64,000 nt of DNA from contig NC_134399.1 of NCBI RefSeq assembly GCF_050003625.1, forward strand, positions 223,938,975-224,002,974. Direction: 5' to 3'. The stretch is from Haematobia irritans. Its lineage: Eukaryota; Arthropoda; Insecta; Diptera; Muscidae. Shown here in pieces: positions 1 to 11,428 of the stretch (the first letter of the stretch is position 1; each line of letters starts with the position of its first letter). The position numbers were made by a program, and so were the translations under genes. The notes below the pieces were generated by a model. The model had not been told where the DNA came from, did no database searches, and saw nothing but the letters and a program-made list of their open reading frames with translations.

Positions 1-690
1 TTAGAGATCATATACTAACACCATGTACAAAATTTCAACCGAATCGGATGAAATTTGCTCCTCTTAGAGGTTCCGCAAGCCAAATCTGGAGATCGGTTTA
101 TATGGAGGCTATAGATAATTATTGACCGATATGGACCAATTTTTTCATGGTTATTAGATACCATAACTAACACCACGAACCAAATTTCAGCAGGATCGGA
201 TGAAATTTGTTTCTCTTAGAAGCTCCGGAATCTAAATCTGGGGATCGATTTATGTAGGGGCTATATATAATTATGGACCGACGTGGACCAATTTTTGCAT
301 GGTTTTTAGAGACCATGTACTAACACCATATACCAAATTTCAACCGGATCGGATGAATTTTGCTCTTTCTAGAGGCTCCGCAAGCCAAATCTGAGCGTCG
401 GTTTATATGGGGGCTATACGTAAAAGTGGTCCGATATAGCCCATTTGCAATACCACCCGACCTACATCAATAACAACTACTTGTGACAAGTTTGAAGTCG
501 ATAGCTTATTTAGTTCGGAAGTTACCGTGATTTCAACAGACAGACGGACGGACATGCTTAGATCGACTCAGGATTTTACCACGACCCAGAATATATATGC
601 TTTATGGGGTCTTAGAGCAATATTTCGTTGTGTTACAAACGGATTCACAAAGTTAATATACCCCCCATCCTATTGTGGAGGGTATAACAA
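1..690 (-). mobile_element. DINE-1/Helentron-like element, family 1, cut by window edge
   Basis: Non-coding element made of repeated units of about 153 bp (each with 'CAAATCTGG', 'TATGGGGGCTATA', 'ATTATGGACCGA') followed by a conserved head at 530-690. The head has a GACGGACGGACA microsatellite, 'GATCGACTCAG', 'ATATATATGCTTTATGGGG', 'TGTTACAAACGGA' and a terminal hairpin (ATACCCCCC/GGAGGGTAT) near 658-688. The same order is found at 13190-14110 and 26746-27690 in opposite orientation. The head resembles the core of Drosophila DINE-1 as I remember it; this is the basis for the Helitron-like call. The short open frame over the head (527-712) recurs in every copy and is not taken as a gene. Confidence 0.7.
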
Positions 691-699
691 TGTCAACAT

Positions 700-856
700 T
701 TTATTTCTATAGAAAAAATTGTCAACATTTCATTTGTATAGAAAATTTTTTAAATTTTTATTTTTATAGAAAATTTGTGAAGTAACTGAAAAATTCTACC
801 AATCTAAAAAATCTACCTATATTGGTAAACCCCACCAACTGTGGAAACAGTGGTTG
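700..856. repeat. Short 29-bp minisatellite with one element end
   Basis: Three decayed copies of the unit TTTCTATAGAAAATTTTGTC are followed by the end sequence 'CCAACTGTGGAAACAGTGG' (about 832-850). The same pairing of array and end recurs at 34983-36830 and 49165-49475, so this is a small copy of the CACGGTT-ended, array-carrying element. Confidence 0.55.
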
Positions 857-1008
857 CATCGCGTCCAAATAGTGGTCGAAAACAACCCCATAAATGATCC
901 AAATGATCCCATAAATGATCCAAAAATGAAGGCCATATTATATGGAAATCAACGTCGAAGTGGTAGAAAACGCTGAACATATCTCGAGAACGGATGCAAC
1001 CCATATGG

Positions 1009-1410
1009 AGCCACTGTGGTGCAATGGTTAGCATACCCGCCTTGCATACACAAGGTCGTTGGTTCGATCCCTACTTCGACCGTTCACCAATGTGGTATCA
1101 CAATAGACTGAATAGTCTAAGTGAGCCTGATACATCGGGCTACCACCTAACCTAACCTAACCTACTTCGACCGAACACCAAAACATTTTTCAGTGGTGGT
1201 GACATTTCTGAGTGTTTCAAAGCTTCTCTAAGTGGTTTCACTATAATGTGGAACGCCGTTCGGACTCGGCTGTAAAAAGGAGGTCCCTTATCATTGAGCT
1301 TCACATGGTATCGGGCAGCACTCAGTAATAAGAGAGAAGCTCACCACTGTGGTATCACAATAGACTGAATAGTCTAAGTGAGCCTGATACATCGGGCTGC
1401 CACCTAATCT
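1009..1410 (+). mobile_element. tRNA-derived SINE (outer copy)
   Basis: The head carries an A-box-like TGGTGCAATGG and a B-box GGTTCGATCCC (RNA polymerase III internal promoter); the body ends in a CCTAA-type tail. An 11-bp direct repeat AACCCATATGG flanks it (998-1008 and 1411-1421), the expected target-site duplication of a LINE-mobilised SINE. About nine copies of this SINE lie in the window. This one is interrupted by a second SINE fragment. Confidence 0.85.
1083..1160 (+). mobile_element. 5'-truncated SINE inserted inside the SINE
   Basis: This 78-bp piece is only the 3' end of the same SINE family, with its CCTAACCTAACCTAA tail. It is flanked by 13-bp perfect direct repeats CCTACTTCGACCG (1070-1082 and 1161-1173), which are sequence of the outer SINE. 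5' truncation plus target duplication is the mark of target-primed reverse transcription. Confidence 0.8.
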
Positions 1411-1759
1411 AACCCATATGGGAAAAATGGGCTTGGACTAAAGTAGTTGAAGCAATGAGCAAGATCTCACCTTAGCCTGGAAAGATACAAGGATTTGCTT
1501 CGCTTGCACAAAAGGGGTTTGGTTTTCTCCAATAAAAAAAGTAAAGACCCCTTTTAAAAAGGGGTCAGTTTAAAATGTATACCATTGATTGGACACCAGA
1601 ATTCAAGTGCCGCCGTAACATCCGATGGTCGCTCGTCGTTTATCGATTGTGATGTCGACAATGCGAATTTTATCGGAAAAATATCCTAAAGATGTTATTG
1701 AAGCCTTGGACATATAAACATTTCGGCTGCAGATTATGGTCAAGCCAACAGGACTCAGC

Positions 1760-1935
1760 ACCAACGCACTCAGTACGTGTCTAGCAAGAATCTCTTAAAA
1801 AGGAGGTTCCTCCCTTTATTTCTTCCGGCCACCAATGGCCGTCAAAATGTCCGGATCTCAATCCGTTGGACTTTTGCGCCTGGGACATTGTAGGGAGTAT
1901 GGTCTGCAATAAAAAAGACTAAAGAGGCGATCATC
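1760..1935 (+). pseudogene. Degraded Tc1/mariner-type transposase fragment
   Basis: One frame (1845-1920) reads KCPDLNPLDFCAWDIVGSM, which matches the PDLNPLDF block that holds the third catalytic acidic residue of IS630/Tc1/mariner transposases. The sequence just upstream is compatible with the preceding part of the domain but is broken by frameshifts. No TIRs were found nearby. It is an old relic; the subfamily cannot be told. Confidence 0.5.
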
Positions 1936-2104
1936 TCCACACGGGTATGGACCGCAGATCCACTTTTGTGCAGCATGTGATAACTTTATCAGCTATCTGA
2001 AGACCATAAACTGCTATAAAAACTTCATTATATTAACCCTTTAACAACCGATGCCAACTTAGGAGGACATTCGAAAACAACACCAATCACCTCACCCAGC
2101 CAGA

Positions 2105-2260
2105 TCTTACTAGAGACTATGGAAATGTGGATTAGCCAACACTGAAACATATGTATAGTCAGGCTTGTAAGATGGGTATCTGGCATTTTCTTTTCAATAG
2201 CATAATAATACCAATTCCTTAATCTCCATGTCCAGTTACCTCGCATTTAAAATTGTAATT
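2105..2260. repeat. Unclassified interspersed repeat, copy 1
   Basis: Shares, with scattered differences, about 150 bp with 19612-19770: 'GGCATTTTCTTTTCAATAGC', 'GAAACATATGT', 'AATTCYTTAATCTYCATGTC'. No TIR, tail or coding potential is visible, so only the repetition is claimed. Confidence 0.55.
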
Positions 2261-2558
2261 AATGTAACACTAAACTCTTTGTTATTTCCCCACATAGTTT
2301 CGATTTATTTCTCGATGTTATTTTAAAGTATAGACATTAATCTTCCATATTGGTAAGCACTAATATGCATTTTTATAAACTTCTTTAACAATAAATGAAA
2401 AATATGAAATTTTGAGATCATTTTTCTAGTGTATGTCTCTAATAAATGGAACAATAATTATAGGTATATTTTTTCGGATTCCTTTTTGTATTTTTTCTTA
2501 CACTTTGATATATATTATAGGCCAAAAAGCGCTTATTTTCGTAAGGTCATTTGGTCAC

Positions 2559-3015
2559 TGTTTATACAGAAAACCTACATTCTACAATCAAGTTTTAATT
2601 TCCCCCAAAACACATAGAAATTCCCAAACACCAAATATTTGTCAAACGGATTTCGATTCATTGTTATCGATACCGCCCTTTATCGAATTATGTCATTATT
2701 ACGACTTCCGCAAATAGTGACTCGTGTTGTGTCTCTTTCGCTATCATCCGTCGTACTGGTAAGACTCCAACTCTATCCAACGAAATAAATTCAGAGTTAT
2801 TCAAACAATCCTAATTTGTTTGTTTTCCTTATCTGGATTTTCTTTACATTTCTCTCTATGGAATAAATCTCCATACGTTCTTTCGGAGAGTAAGAGTAAA
2901 TCGACATTCTTGGATTTATATTGAGACGACCCCCTTTACACCTCCATTTTCATCGTTTACCTCACTAAGCTCCAGTCAGAGATTAGGGTGACTTGGATTC
3001 CTATCCACATCAACA
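2559..3015 (+). repeat. 5' LTR of BEL element
   Basis: 457 bp, beginning TGTTTATAC and ending CATCAACA. AATAAA polyadenylation-type signals lie at 2784-2789 and 2862-2867. It differs from the 3' LTR by lacking 6 bp near 2932. Confidence 0.95.
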
Positions 3016-4820
3016 TTTGGTCCAATTCGAACCAGATTCGACCGCTTACAATTTGGGAGAGCCGCTCTCGAAGATTTCCATTCCGCTGTTCCATCTACGC
3101 CTGGCGACAACAAAACAGGTTGGTTGAAATTATTTCTAAGCATTCCTAGTCAGTCGTAGTTTAAGTGCTATCGAATGAGTTTGGTGTCAAATTGAATTGC
3201 GGAAGATTTTGCGAACAGAAGCATAATTTGCACGTGTACAGTGTACGTAAAGCGCATACAATTTCTAAAACCCTAGATATATTTGTTTCATTGGGAAAAA
3301 ATATATCCGTCTATCAAACAATTTCCGTGAAATCATCAGTGGGATGTACCTTGGATGTAATTGTGACGAATTCCCGACATATACATAATTAATTCCTTGC
3401 GCACGAGTACCCGTCAAATTGGTTTACAAAGGCAATTTAAATTGGTGAGTCTTTTGAGATGAGAATCGTGATTACTTTGAATATGGTAAAAATTACCCTT
3501 GCCTAGTGGTATCATGCATCGTGTATGGTAAAGTCTTCAGCTGAATGAAATATTCCATTCTGTAGTTTACAGTGTAATGCTATGTGACAGAAGCCTCTGT
3601 TTTAAATGTTTAACAGTGAGCTCTGTGATGCTATGTTATGATAATTGCATACCTTTAATTTCAGCCCGTTCCTACTAACATTATGTTTCTCCTATGCTAG
3701 TTTCATTTCCATAGTAAAATAACTCTTTCCCCTTTACGATATTCGCCGCCCTTGCCTGCAGTCCCAATTAATCCAATTGTTTACACATTTCTCACCAATA
3801 CCACTAACTCCTAGTTTGGTGAGGCTCAGTTATTTTTTATTCTCCCAGGTGATTTGTCACTCAAGAGTAGGCCTATATTGTAATTCGCCTTCATCATCCC
3901 AGTGTTGAAACTTGTAATGCCACTGTACAATTCTGGGTACAAATAATTTTTATAATATAGGACAATTTTCCATATTCCTATTTACTTTTATTATATTTTA
4001 TTTACCAATTTAATGTCATATATTCTGTTTTCCCCATCCGATAGACGGGGCCCAGATTCGAGAATTAGTTTCTTGTTATAGTTTTTATTCCAACTAAAGT
4101 GCAGTTTTTTTTTCCTCTGACAGCTCCTCATTTCTATTAAGGCCGGCATTAAGTTTTGTTATTTTGTTGATCACAGTAACATCATTTAAGATTACTGCTG
4201 GAAAGATTAGTACATTTGGGAGGTGTTGTAGTACCCCCATTTTAAGTTCCATCACTGATTATTCTCAATTGAAACGCTGTGATCTAGTCTCTTTTTCTCT
4301 GGAGTGATCTTCACCCACACATGTACACTCGCAGCGACCGCTCTGCCCGCATACTGTTTTGAAACTAGGTCAATGAACTTTAGTAGACATTTTTGAGGAA
4401 CAGCTGATTTGTGACGTCACTGTCTGTAAGTCGAAGTGAAAGATTTTGTATCTTTCACATAGGTTCTTTTTATACTTTTGCACAGTGGGGTACAATAGTA
4501 ACATAATTTCTGTATTTATAGAAATACAAATTTTCGAATGTACTTTAGAAATTTTCCGATTTGCTGATTCCTTCGATAATTATATTGAAATTATATCCAA
4601 ATAATTTTGTACAGCTGGCAGATTTTCTCTGTCCTTGCTGAATACAATTTTTCCATTACGATCTTTTTGATATTCAAGGGGCCATTTCAATTTTTTGTGA
4701 TATATTCAGTTTTTCGCTATTTTAATACGTTTTATTTGGCTATTTTTTGGATATTGGTATTTTCATATTTTCTATGATTCCCCTGTACTGAGGTCCTCGA
4801 CTATCTGTAATTATTTCGTT
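3016..4820 (+). other. Long 5' leader of BEL element
   Basis: 1.8 kb between LTR and gag-pol start without a long frame. It contains many short upstream ATGs, including a 75-codon frame at 3165-3392 of no recognised kind. Such a leader is awkward for scanning ribosomes; splicing or internal entry are possibilities, but I did not identify convincing splice sites. Confidence 0.5.
3018..3035 (+). other. Candidate primer-binding site
   Basis: TGGTCCAATTCGAACC begins 2 nt after the 5' LTR, where a tRNA 3'-CCA end would prime minus-strand DNA synthesis. I could not match it confidently to a particular tRNA. Confidence 0.5.
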
Positions 4821-7800
4821 ATGTCTTTGGATAACTTCATTCGCCTAACCAATAGGTTGGTTGACTTTGAGGCCAATCTTACGGACAAGAAGAAACCCAT
4901 AACTTCAAAATTTGTGGTTGATACGAACAAGGAGGAAGTAAGGGATATTTGGGGACGTCTAAGAGCTGCCTACGAGGAATGTCTCTTAGACATAGAACAG
5001 GATGATCCTGAGGGAGAAGGTGACAAAGAGGATGACGATAAGGCGACGGTAATAGCGACGGTTAAATCGAAATTTAATAGTTCTTTCGCGACATATTGCC
5101 GCTGTAATCAGCATCTGGGCGAGGTACTCCAGGATTTATCCCCGCAAGTCCAAGTTTCTAACCCAAATCCTCCTAATGGTTTTAAGCTCCCGGCTTGTGA
5201 AATTCCACTTTTCAATGGTGATTTTCGTGCATGGCCGACCTTCAGGGACATTTTTTCAGCCATATGTATTAATAATTCTCGCCTTAGTTCCGTAGAGAAG
5301 TTATTTCATTTAAGTCAGAGGACAAAGGGTGAAGCCAATGATATCGTGGGTAGATTTGCTCTTACAGGCGAAAACTTTTCCTTAGCTTGGAAGAGCCTCT
5401 GTTCGAGATACGAGAACAAAAGGGTGTTAATTAATCATCAATTAAAGTCCCTATTCAACCTTTCGACTATTCATACTGAATCAAGTCAATCCCTGAAAAC
5501 GCTACAAAGGGATATGAACGCTTGCATCGCAATGATAAAGCTTTATGAAATCGACGTGGAAAGTTGGGACCCCATTTTCATTTTTATTTGCTGCAACTGT
5601 TTGCCAAACATTACCCTCACATTATGGGAACAGACACTAGAAGACAAATCAGTGATTCCCAAATGGTCTGCTTTGGACAATTTTCTGACGAATCGCCACC
5701 GAACTTTAGAGTCTGTTTCGGAGATTCGGAGTAGTGATCCGTCATTTTCAGTCTCAAAATCCAACACTTCAGAGAAATCCTATACTAAATCCAAATTAAA
5801 GCATGTGAAAACGTTCCAGAACAAAGTATCAGAGCCTAAATGTCGGTTATGCACAAATGAAGCTCATGTTCTCCGAAAATGTCCAAAATTTGAACAGATG
5901 AGCTGCAATCAAAGATTGTCGGAAGTCAAAAAGGCCAATTTATGTCTCAATTGTTTTTCAAGGTTGCATTCGTCAAAAAATTGCACAAGTAAATTTTCAT
6001 GTTTCAAGTGCAACAAGCGACACAACACTTTGCTTCATCGGGAGAATGTCCAAGGTCCCCAATCTCTGGTCCCGAACTTGACTGCCATTTCGAAGCCCGT
6101 TTCAGCCCCTGCATCTTTTCCTTCAACTTCTATACAGTCCACGAAATCGGGAGATGGGGTTATACAGTCTTGTTTTGCTGCCCATTCCAAGGGTGTTCTA
6201 TTGGGGACAGCCATGGTGAAACTATGTAATAGTGGTTTAACGTATGTTGCACGGGCGTTGGTGGATTCTGGGTCCGAGGGGACATTCATATCCGAAAAAC
6301 TATTTAACAATCTCAGACCCCCATATAGGCGGACAAGCGCCAACATTTCGGGCTTAAATAATTCCATTTCTGCTTCGGCTCAAAAGGAGTGTTCATTCCT
6401 TTTGGCTTCGAATATTGACGATCATTTCCAAATTTCCGTTTCGGCCCTTGTAGTCCCACATTTATCTGGGGAGCTTCCATCTCGCTCTATCGATTCGAAA
6501 TGTTTATCCGAAATTCCCAATATTCCATTGGCAGATCCTCGTTTCTATGAGGGATCAAAAATCGACCTACTTATAGGGGCAGACTTGTTCCCTCACATTA
6601 TGAAATCGGGTATTCAGCGACAAGTCTGTGGATCCTTACTGGCGCAGGAAACTGTGTTCGGTTGGATCCTTACGGGCCCAATTGGCATCGACGAAAAACC
6701 CAGTGCACCACAAATTGTGTCTTACTTTTGTGAGGTGTCCCTTGATACGAGCATTTCTCGCTTTTGGGAGGTGGAGGACCTTCCCAGGAAGACGTTTATG
6801 TCACCATCCGATAAATTTTGCGAAGACTTATACTGCTCCACTACAACTAGGAATGAATATGGTAGATATGTAGTGTCACTTCCATTTAAGGAGGAATTTC
6901 TTCGGAATATGGATATTGGTCAGTCCAGAAGTGGTGCCTTGGCCCAGTTTCTAAGAAACGAATCTCGTCTGCTTAGAACTCCTCATTTTAAGACACAGTA
7001 TGATGATGTTCTAGCTGAGTATGAATCCTTGAATCATATGTCCAAAGTTTCACCCCCAATTGGTCCAGGGGTTCCCAAACATTATTATTTACCACATCAT
7101 GCTGTCGTGAAACCCGACAGTACAACCACAAGGGTTAGGGTGGTATTTAATGCGTCCTCTCGGACAACTAATGGGCTAAGCCTGAATGATGTTTTGCATC
7201 CAGGTCCTGTACTTCAACAAGATCTTGTTGTTCTTGTCCTAAGGTGGAGATTCTTCCGTTATGTCTTCAATGGAGACATAACTAAAATGTACAGACAAAT
7301 CCTGGTAAATCCTGAGCATAGGACCTTCCAACGTGTCCTCTTTCGTATGAATCCCAATGAACCAGTTCAAGATTACCAACTTGACACTGTTACTTTCGGA
7401 GTAAATTGTGCTCCTTTCCTCGCTATCCGGACACTTTTACAATTGGCCGATGATATCCGAGAAACTTTTCCTTTAGCATCTAACATACTTCGAAATGCGA
7501 TGTATGTGGATGATGCTCTCGTTGGAGCACATTCCATTCCTGAGGCTATAGAATCAAAAAAACAGCTGGTTAGCGCCCTGAATTCTGCCGGCTTTTCAAT
7601 GAGAAAATGGACATCAAATTCTAAACAAATTCTCTCTGATGTCCCTGAAGATCAGTTGCTTTTCAAGGATTTTTTAGAATTTGATGATCGAAGTTCTACC
7701 AAGACACTGGGAATCCGCTGGAATGCGACATCCGATTCCTTTTTCTTTAAAACTACTCATTTCTCAGAGGATTGTCGATATACGAAAAGGGAAGTTTTGT

Positions 7801-10070
7801 CCCAAATTGCAAAACTATTTGATCCCGTTGGATGGCTAGCGCCCTGTGTAGTTATTGCCAAGATAATTATGCAGAGAATCTGGACTGAAGGTACCGAATG
7901 GGACGATCAGATTTCATCGCAATCGTTAGCCGATTGGAAATATTTTCAATCCTGTTATCCGTCTATAGATTCCATTAAAGTTCCGAGGTGGTTCAATTAT
8001 ACACCAAAATGTGATGTCCAATTTCACGGGTTTTCCGATGCGTCGGAAAAGGCGTATGCAGCTGCACTTTACGTCCGGATAAGGGAGGAAGAGTCCGTTT
8101 CAGTACACCTGGTCTCCTGCAAAACGAAAGTAGCACCGCTTAAGACATTGTCCATACCGCGACTAGAGCTGTGTGGGGCAACTTTGCTAGCAGAAATGAT
8201 AGATCGCCTTGTTCCCCAGCTAGAAATTCGGAACTTTTCTATTTTCTGTTGGACTGATTCTACTATTGTCCTTTCGTGGTTGGCCAAGCCTCCCTGCTAT
8301 TGGTCAACTTTTGTGGCGAACAGGGTTTCTAAAATAATCCAAGCTATAGATCCACCTCGTTGGCATCACGTGAAGTCTGAGGAAAATCCAGCAGATCTAG
8401 CTAGTCGTGGTGTCTATCCACAAGATCTATTAGGTAACGACTTATGGTGGCATGGACCTACATGGTTAAGGGACTGTTATGAAAATTGGCCTAGATTCGA
8501 ATACTCGCCACAAGATCTGACGGAAACTGAAAGAAAAAGTGTAAGAGTTAATTTTTCTTTCTTTACCGATCACGAAGACATCCTCGAAAGATTTTCTTCT
8601 CTCTCAAGAGCGCTTCGGGTAATAGCTTACATATATAGATTCTTCTACGCCACTCATCCAAGATTTAAATCCAATTTCCAAAGGACCACATTTAATATTT
8701 CTACTTCAGAAATAATAATGGTTCAAGATCGTCTAGTGTCCATGACGCAAAGAGCACATTTTCCCAACGAATACCTAGCATTATCTTCCAAGAAACAGGT
8801 AGCCTCTGCTAGTCCGATCTTAAACTTAAATCCCTTTCTTGACTCTGAAGGCATTATGAGAGTATGTGGCCGACTTGTATCCTCTCCAGGGTTATCTTAT
8901 AATGAGAGACATCCTATTATTCTGCCTTACAATTGCCAGCTTTCCCGATTGTTAGTCCAGTTTATTCATACTATTTCGATCCATGGAGGTAACCAACTAG
9001 TTTTAAGATTAATCCGGACACAATTCTGGATTATAAGGGTCAAGAATTTAATTAAGACCACTATAAACCGTTGCAAAACATGCATTTTGTACAAACATAG
9101 GTGTCAAAAGCAACTAATGTCGTCGCTTCCCCCTGAAAGATCAGAATATTCAAGACCATTTACTCACACAGGACTAGATTTCGCTGGTCCTTTTGATATT
9201 AAAAGCTTTTCCGGTCGGGCATGCCGAATAACCAAGGGATATTCGTGTGTCTTTGTCTGCTTCGCAACTAAGGCGATCCACCTTGAAGCCGTGTCTGATT
9301 TATCCACAAATAAATTCCTAGCCGCTTTTAGCCGATTCGTCTCACGGAGAGGATGTCCATTACACCTTTATTCCGATAATGGCACCAACTTTGTGGGCGC
9401 CTCCAAAATCCTTGCTAAGGATTTCCTCCAGTCTAGCAAACAGTATGTTGAATCCAACTATGCCCTTCAACGATTGACATGGCACTTTAATCCTCCTGGT
9501 GCTCCCCATATGGGTGGGCTCTGGGAGGCAGGAGTAAAAAGCTTCAAAACTCATTTTCGTAAGGCAGCTGGTAACTGCAAACATACTTTTGAAGAATTCC
9601 AGACTTTACTCTCTAGAATAGAAGCTTGCTTAAATTCTCGTCCATTATGTTCCGCATCCACAGAAGCGTCTGACCTTTCCGCGCTAACCCCGGGTCATTT
9701 CTTGATTGGTAGCCCAATCCTAACTCCTCTTGATCCAAAAATTTCCGAATCTCCGAAATCATTGGTCAACCGTTGGCAACGACTAAAGGTGATGCACCAA
9801 CATTTTTGCCTTCGTTGGAAGGAAGAATATTTGAAAGAACTCCATAAACGGCATAAATGGAAAACATCTTCGGAAAATGTCAAAGAAAGTGATTTGGTTG
9901 TCATCAAAGAAGAAAACTTGCCACCAAACTGTTGGCGCCTGGGTAGAATATCCAAAGTACATCCTGGGTCTGATGGTAAAGTACGTGTTGTCGATATTGT
10001 AACAGAGAAGGGTAATATCACGCGACCGATTACAAAAATCGTTATACTTCCCAGTGATTCCACGAATTAG
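4821..10070 (+). CDS. BEL/Pao gag-pol polyprotein
   Basis: 1,749 codons without interruption. In order: gag (DUF1759-like, [11 protein letters not shown] near residues 131-141); zinc knuckles of CxxC/HxxxxC type at about 341-406; retropepsin with DSGSE at 482-486; reverse transcriptase with FNGDITKMY (near 816) and the catalytic YVDD at 895-898; RNase H with FSDAS (1071), RLELCGA and WTDS (1144); integrase with a zinc site H1383, H1388, C1418, C1421 and catalytic D1453 (GLDFAGP), D1519 (YSDNGTNF), E1569 (GLWEAG). Gag and pol are one frame, as is common in BEL/Pao. It makes the particle protein, protease, polymerase and integrase that copy the element through RNA and insert it. All catalytic residues are present. 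The start is the first ATG of the open frame. Codon use is like the rest of the element. Confidence 0.95.
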   Translation: MSLDNFIRLTNRLVDFEANLTDKKKPITSKFVVDTNKEEVRDIWGRLRAAYEECLLDIEQDDPEGEGDKEDDDKATVIATVKSKFNSSFATYCRCNQHLGEVLQDLSPQVQVSNPNPPNGFKLPACEIPLFNGDFRAWPTFRDIFSAICINNSRLSSVEKLFHLSQRTKGEANDIVGRFALTGENFSLAWKSLCSRYENKRVLINHQLKSLFNLSTIHTESSQSLKTLQRDMNACIAMIKLYEIDVESWDPIFIFICCNCLPNITLTLWEQTLEDKSVIPKWSALDNFLTNRHRTLESVSEIRSSDPSFSVSKSNTSEKSYTKSKLKHVKTFQNKVSEPKCRLCTNEAHVLRKCPKFEQMSCNQRLSEVKKANLCLNCFSRLHSSKNCTSKFSCFKCNKRHNTLLHRENVQGPQSLVPNLTAISKPVSAPASFPSTSIQSTKSGDGVIQSCFAAHSKGVLLGTAMVKLCNSGLTYVARALVDSGSEGTFISEKLFNNLRPPYRRTSANISGLNNSISASAQKECSFLLASNIDDHFQISVSALVVPHLSGELPSRSIDSKCLSEIPNIPLADPRFYEGSKIDLLIGADLFPHIMKSGIQRQVCGSLLAQETVFGWILTGPIGIDEKPSAPQIVSYFCEVSLDTSISRFWEVEDLPRKTFMSPSDKFCEDLYCSTTTRNEYGRYVVSLPFKEEFLRNMDIGQSRSGALAQFLRNESRLLRTPHFKTQYDDVLAEYESLNHMSKVSPPIGPGVPKHYYLPHHAVVKPDSTTTRVRVVFNASSRTTNGLSLNDVLHPGPVLQQDLVVLVLRWRFFRYVFNGDITKMYRQILVNPEHRTFQRVLFRMNPNEPVQDYQLDTVTFGVNCAPFLAIRTLLQLADDIRETFPLASNILRNAMYVDDALVGAHSIPEAIESKKQLVSALNSAGFSMRKWTSNSKQILSDVPEDQLLFKDFLEFDDRSSTKTLGIRWNATSDSFFFKTTHFSEDCRYTKREVLSQIAKLFDPVGWLAPCVVIAKIIMQRIWTEGTEWDDQISSQSLADWKYFQSCYPSIDSIKVPRWFNYTPKCDVQFHGFSDASEKAYAAALYVRIREEESVSVHLVSCKTKVAPLKTLSIPRLELCGATLLAEMIDRLVPQLEIRNFSIFCWTDSTIVLSWLAKPPCYWSTFVANRVSKIIQAIDPPRWHHVKSEENPADLASRGVYPQDLLGNDLWWHGPTWLRDCYENWPRFEYSPQDLTETERKSVRVNFSFFTDHEDILERFSSLSRALRVIAYIYRFFYATHPRFKSNFQRTTFNISTSEIIMVQDRLVSMTQRAHFPNEYLALSSKKQVASASPILNLNPFLDSEGIMRVCGRLVSSPGLSYNERHPIILPYNCQLSRLLVQFIHTISIHGGNQLVLRLIRTQFWIIRVKNLIKTTINRCKTCILYKHRCQKQLMSSLPPERSEYSRPFTHTGLDFAGPFDIKSFSGRACRITKGYSCVFVCFATKAIHLEAVSDLSTNKFLAAFSRFVSRRGCPLHLYSDNGTNFVGASKILAKDFLQSSKQYVESNYALQRLTWHFNPPGAPHMGGLWEAGVKSFKTHFRKAAGNCKHTFEEFQTLLSRIEACLNSRPLCSASTEASDLSALTPGHFLIGSPILTPLDPKISESPKSLVNRWQRLKVMHQHFCLRWKEEYLKELHKRHKWKTSSENVKESDLVVIKEENLPPNCWRLGRISKVHPGSDGKVRVVDIVTEKGNITRPITKIVILPSDSTN

Positions 10071-10142
10071 TTCACATTTTGAGTATCTGAGACTCTTTCA
10101 ATATATAAAAAAAAACTAAAATGATATCATTCGTAGCAAAAC

Positions 10143-11048
10143 ATGCGTGGCTCTAAGAATCAACCCAAATGGCGAAATAATTCATACATCTGCCGGCTTT
10201 GTCGATGGACCCATCCACTACGTAAATGTAAGAAATTCCTTGAGATGACCGTTGCGAAAAGAACACAGGTGGTGAAAACGTACGGATACTGTAGGAATTG
10301 CTTGGCACATTCCCATTCGCAAAATACATGCTTCACTACCACTGGCTGTCGTTATTGCAGCTTACATCACCATAGCCTGCTCCACGTATCTGATCGAGGT
10401 CAACCCGGCAATATCAAACGTCCATCAAAAAGCACAACTAGATCTCGAAACAAAACACCAGAGGCAAAATTTCAACCAAGTACTTATCCACGTTCTATGC
10501 AGGACTCTAGCATGACCAAATCCACAGCTAGATCCTCTTCCAATTCAACCACAAAATCAACTGCGCCTACTCTATCAGCTATTTTGAAACAAAATATTAC
10601 AACCCTACTTCCTACCGTTGTAGTCGAAATAAAAGGCAACACCAAGGTCCGATGCCTTTTAGACTCTGGGTCTAAACATAGCTGCATTTCGTCCAAATTA
10701 GTAAGGCGCTTGCGACCCACTACTTATACCTTAAATGAAGAGACTATCTGTCCCATAACTTTAACGTCAGTTTACGACTCCAAAATCAAAATTGAATCAA
10801 CATTGAGAGTAAACAACCGCATGTCTATCCATACACCATCAGAATCCTTACCAAAGGACTATGCGACAAGATTCGACAATATGCTACTAGCTGACGCTGG
10901 TTTCTTCAAATCGGACTCTGTGGATATAATCTTGGGTGCCGATATATACTCTCGAGTAATAAAGGAGGGCATATTGAGCCAATTTGGGCTGCCTACGGCC
11001 CAAAATACCATCTTTGGCTGGACAATTTATGGAAATTGTCCGGTTTAG
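10143..11048 (+). CDS. Second BEL frame: zinc-knuckle plus aspartic-protease-like protein
   Basis: 301 codons, 72 bp after the gag-pol stop, in the slot where some retroelements carry env. It is not env: no signal peptide or membrane segment is visible. Residues 17-81 hold three Cys/His clusters (C17, C20, H24, C29; C50, C53; then CRYC and HHSLLH) laid out like the knuckles of gag-pol. Residues 85-145 are a Ser/Thr/Lys-rich linker. Residues 170-300 look like a retropepsin: LLDSGSK at 172-178, IILGAD at 262-267, IFGWTIYG at 290-297, each with a counterpart in gag-pol. So the frame repeats the nucleocapsid-protease segment, much diverged. It may bind nucleic acid and cleave or compete as a partner of the main protease; that role is inferred. 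Expression would need a subgenomic RNA or reinitiation. Confidence 0.85.
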   Translation: MRGSKNQPKWRNNSYICRLCRWTHPLRKCKKFLEMTVAKRTQVVKTYGYCRNCLAHSHSQNTCFTTTGCRYCSLHHHSLLHVSDRGQPGNIKRPSKSTTRSRNKTPEAKFQPSTYPRSMQDSSMTKSTARSSSNSTTKSTAPTLSAILKQNITTLLPTVVVEIKGNTKVRCLLDSGSKHSCISSKLVRRLRPTTYTLNEETICPITLTSVYDSKIKIESTLRVNNRMSIHTPSESLPKDYATRFDNMLLADAGFFKSDSVDIILGADIYSRVIKEGILSQFGLPTAQNTIFGWTIYGNCPV

Positions 11049-11428
11049 TAGCATATCATTATCCTCCGAATAATTAACTCCCATTTATGAAGAACATTCA
11101 TATACTTACATTTTACTGCTATAACTGAATTATGAATATCAATTTGATAGCACGAACTAGGATACTTAGAAAGATTTGAACCACACCAACTAACATTAAA
11201 TTTATTACATAAGTAACTCTATTATTATCAATACAGAAATATGAATTATTTCCTTAATTTGAAATTTTATTCCTGAATTCTCTAAAAAAAAAAAAATTGT
11301 ATTCATGTTTATATACTTTTGATTTTGATTTATATATTTTTTTCATTAACTTTAAGCTGGAACCGGAAGTAATAATAATGACATAAATGTGCGCGTTCAT
11401 TGCAGTAATACAGCAAGGGGGCCGGAAA
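11049..11428 (+). other. 3' non-coding part and polypurine tract
   Basis: AT-rich spacer after the second frame. It ends in AAGGGGGCCGGAAA just before the 3' LTR (purine run 11415-11421), the expected plus-strand primer region. Confidence 0.65.

Larger units (their letters stand above)
1422..2558. other. Intergenic, with dead transposase scrap and an unclassified repeat
   Basis: No intact gene. 1760-1935 holds a decayed transposase piece and 2105-2260 an interspersed repeat (both listed separately). The rest is AT-rich and unassigned up to the BEL insertion site GTCAC at 2554-2558. Confidence 0.5.

Noticed and set aside
3165..3392. 75-codon frame in the BEL leader as a gene
   Set aside because: Unrecognised, short, and one of many upstream frames.
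6035..6367. Antisense frames under the BEL gag-pol frame
   Set aside because: Shadows of the coding strand; no independent support.
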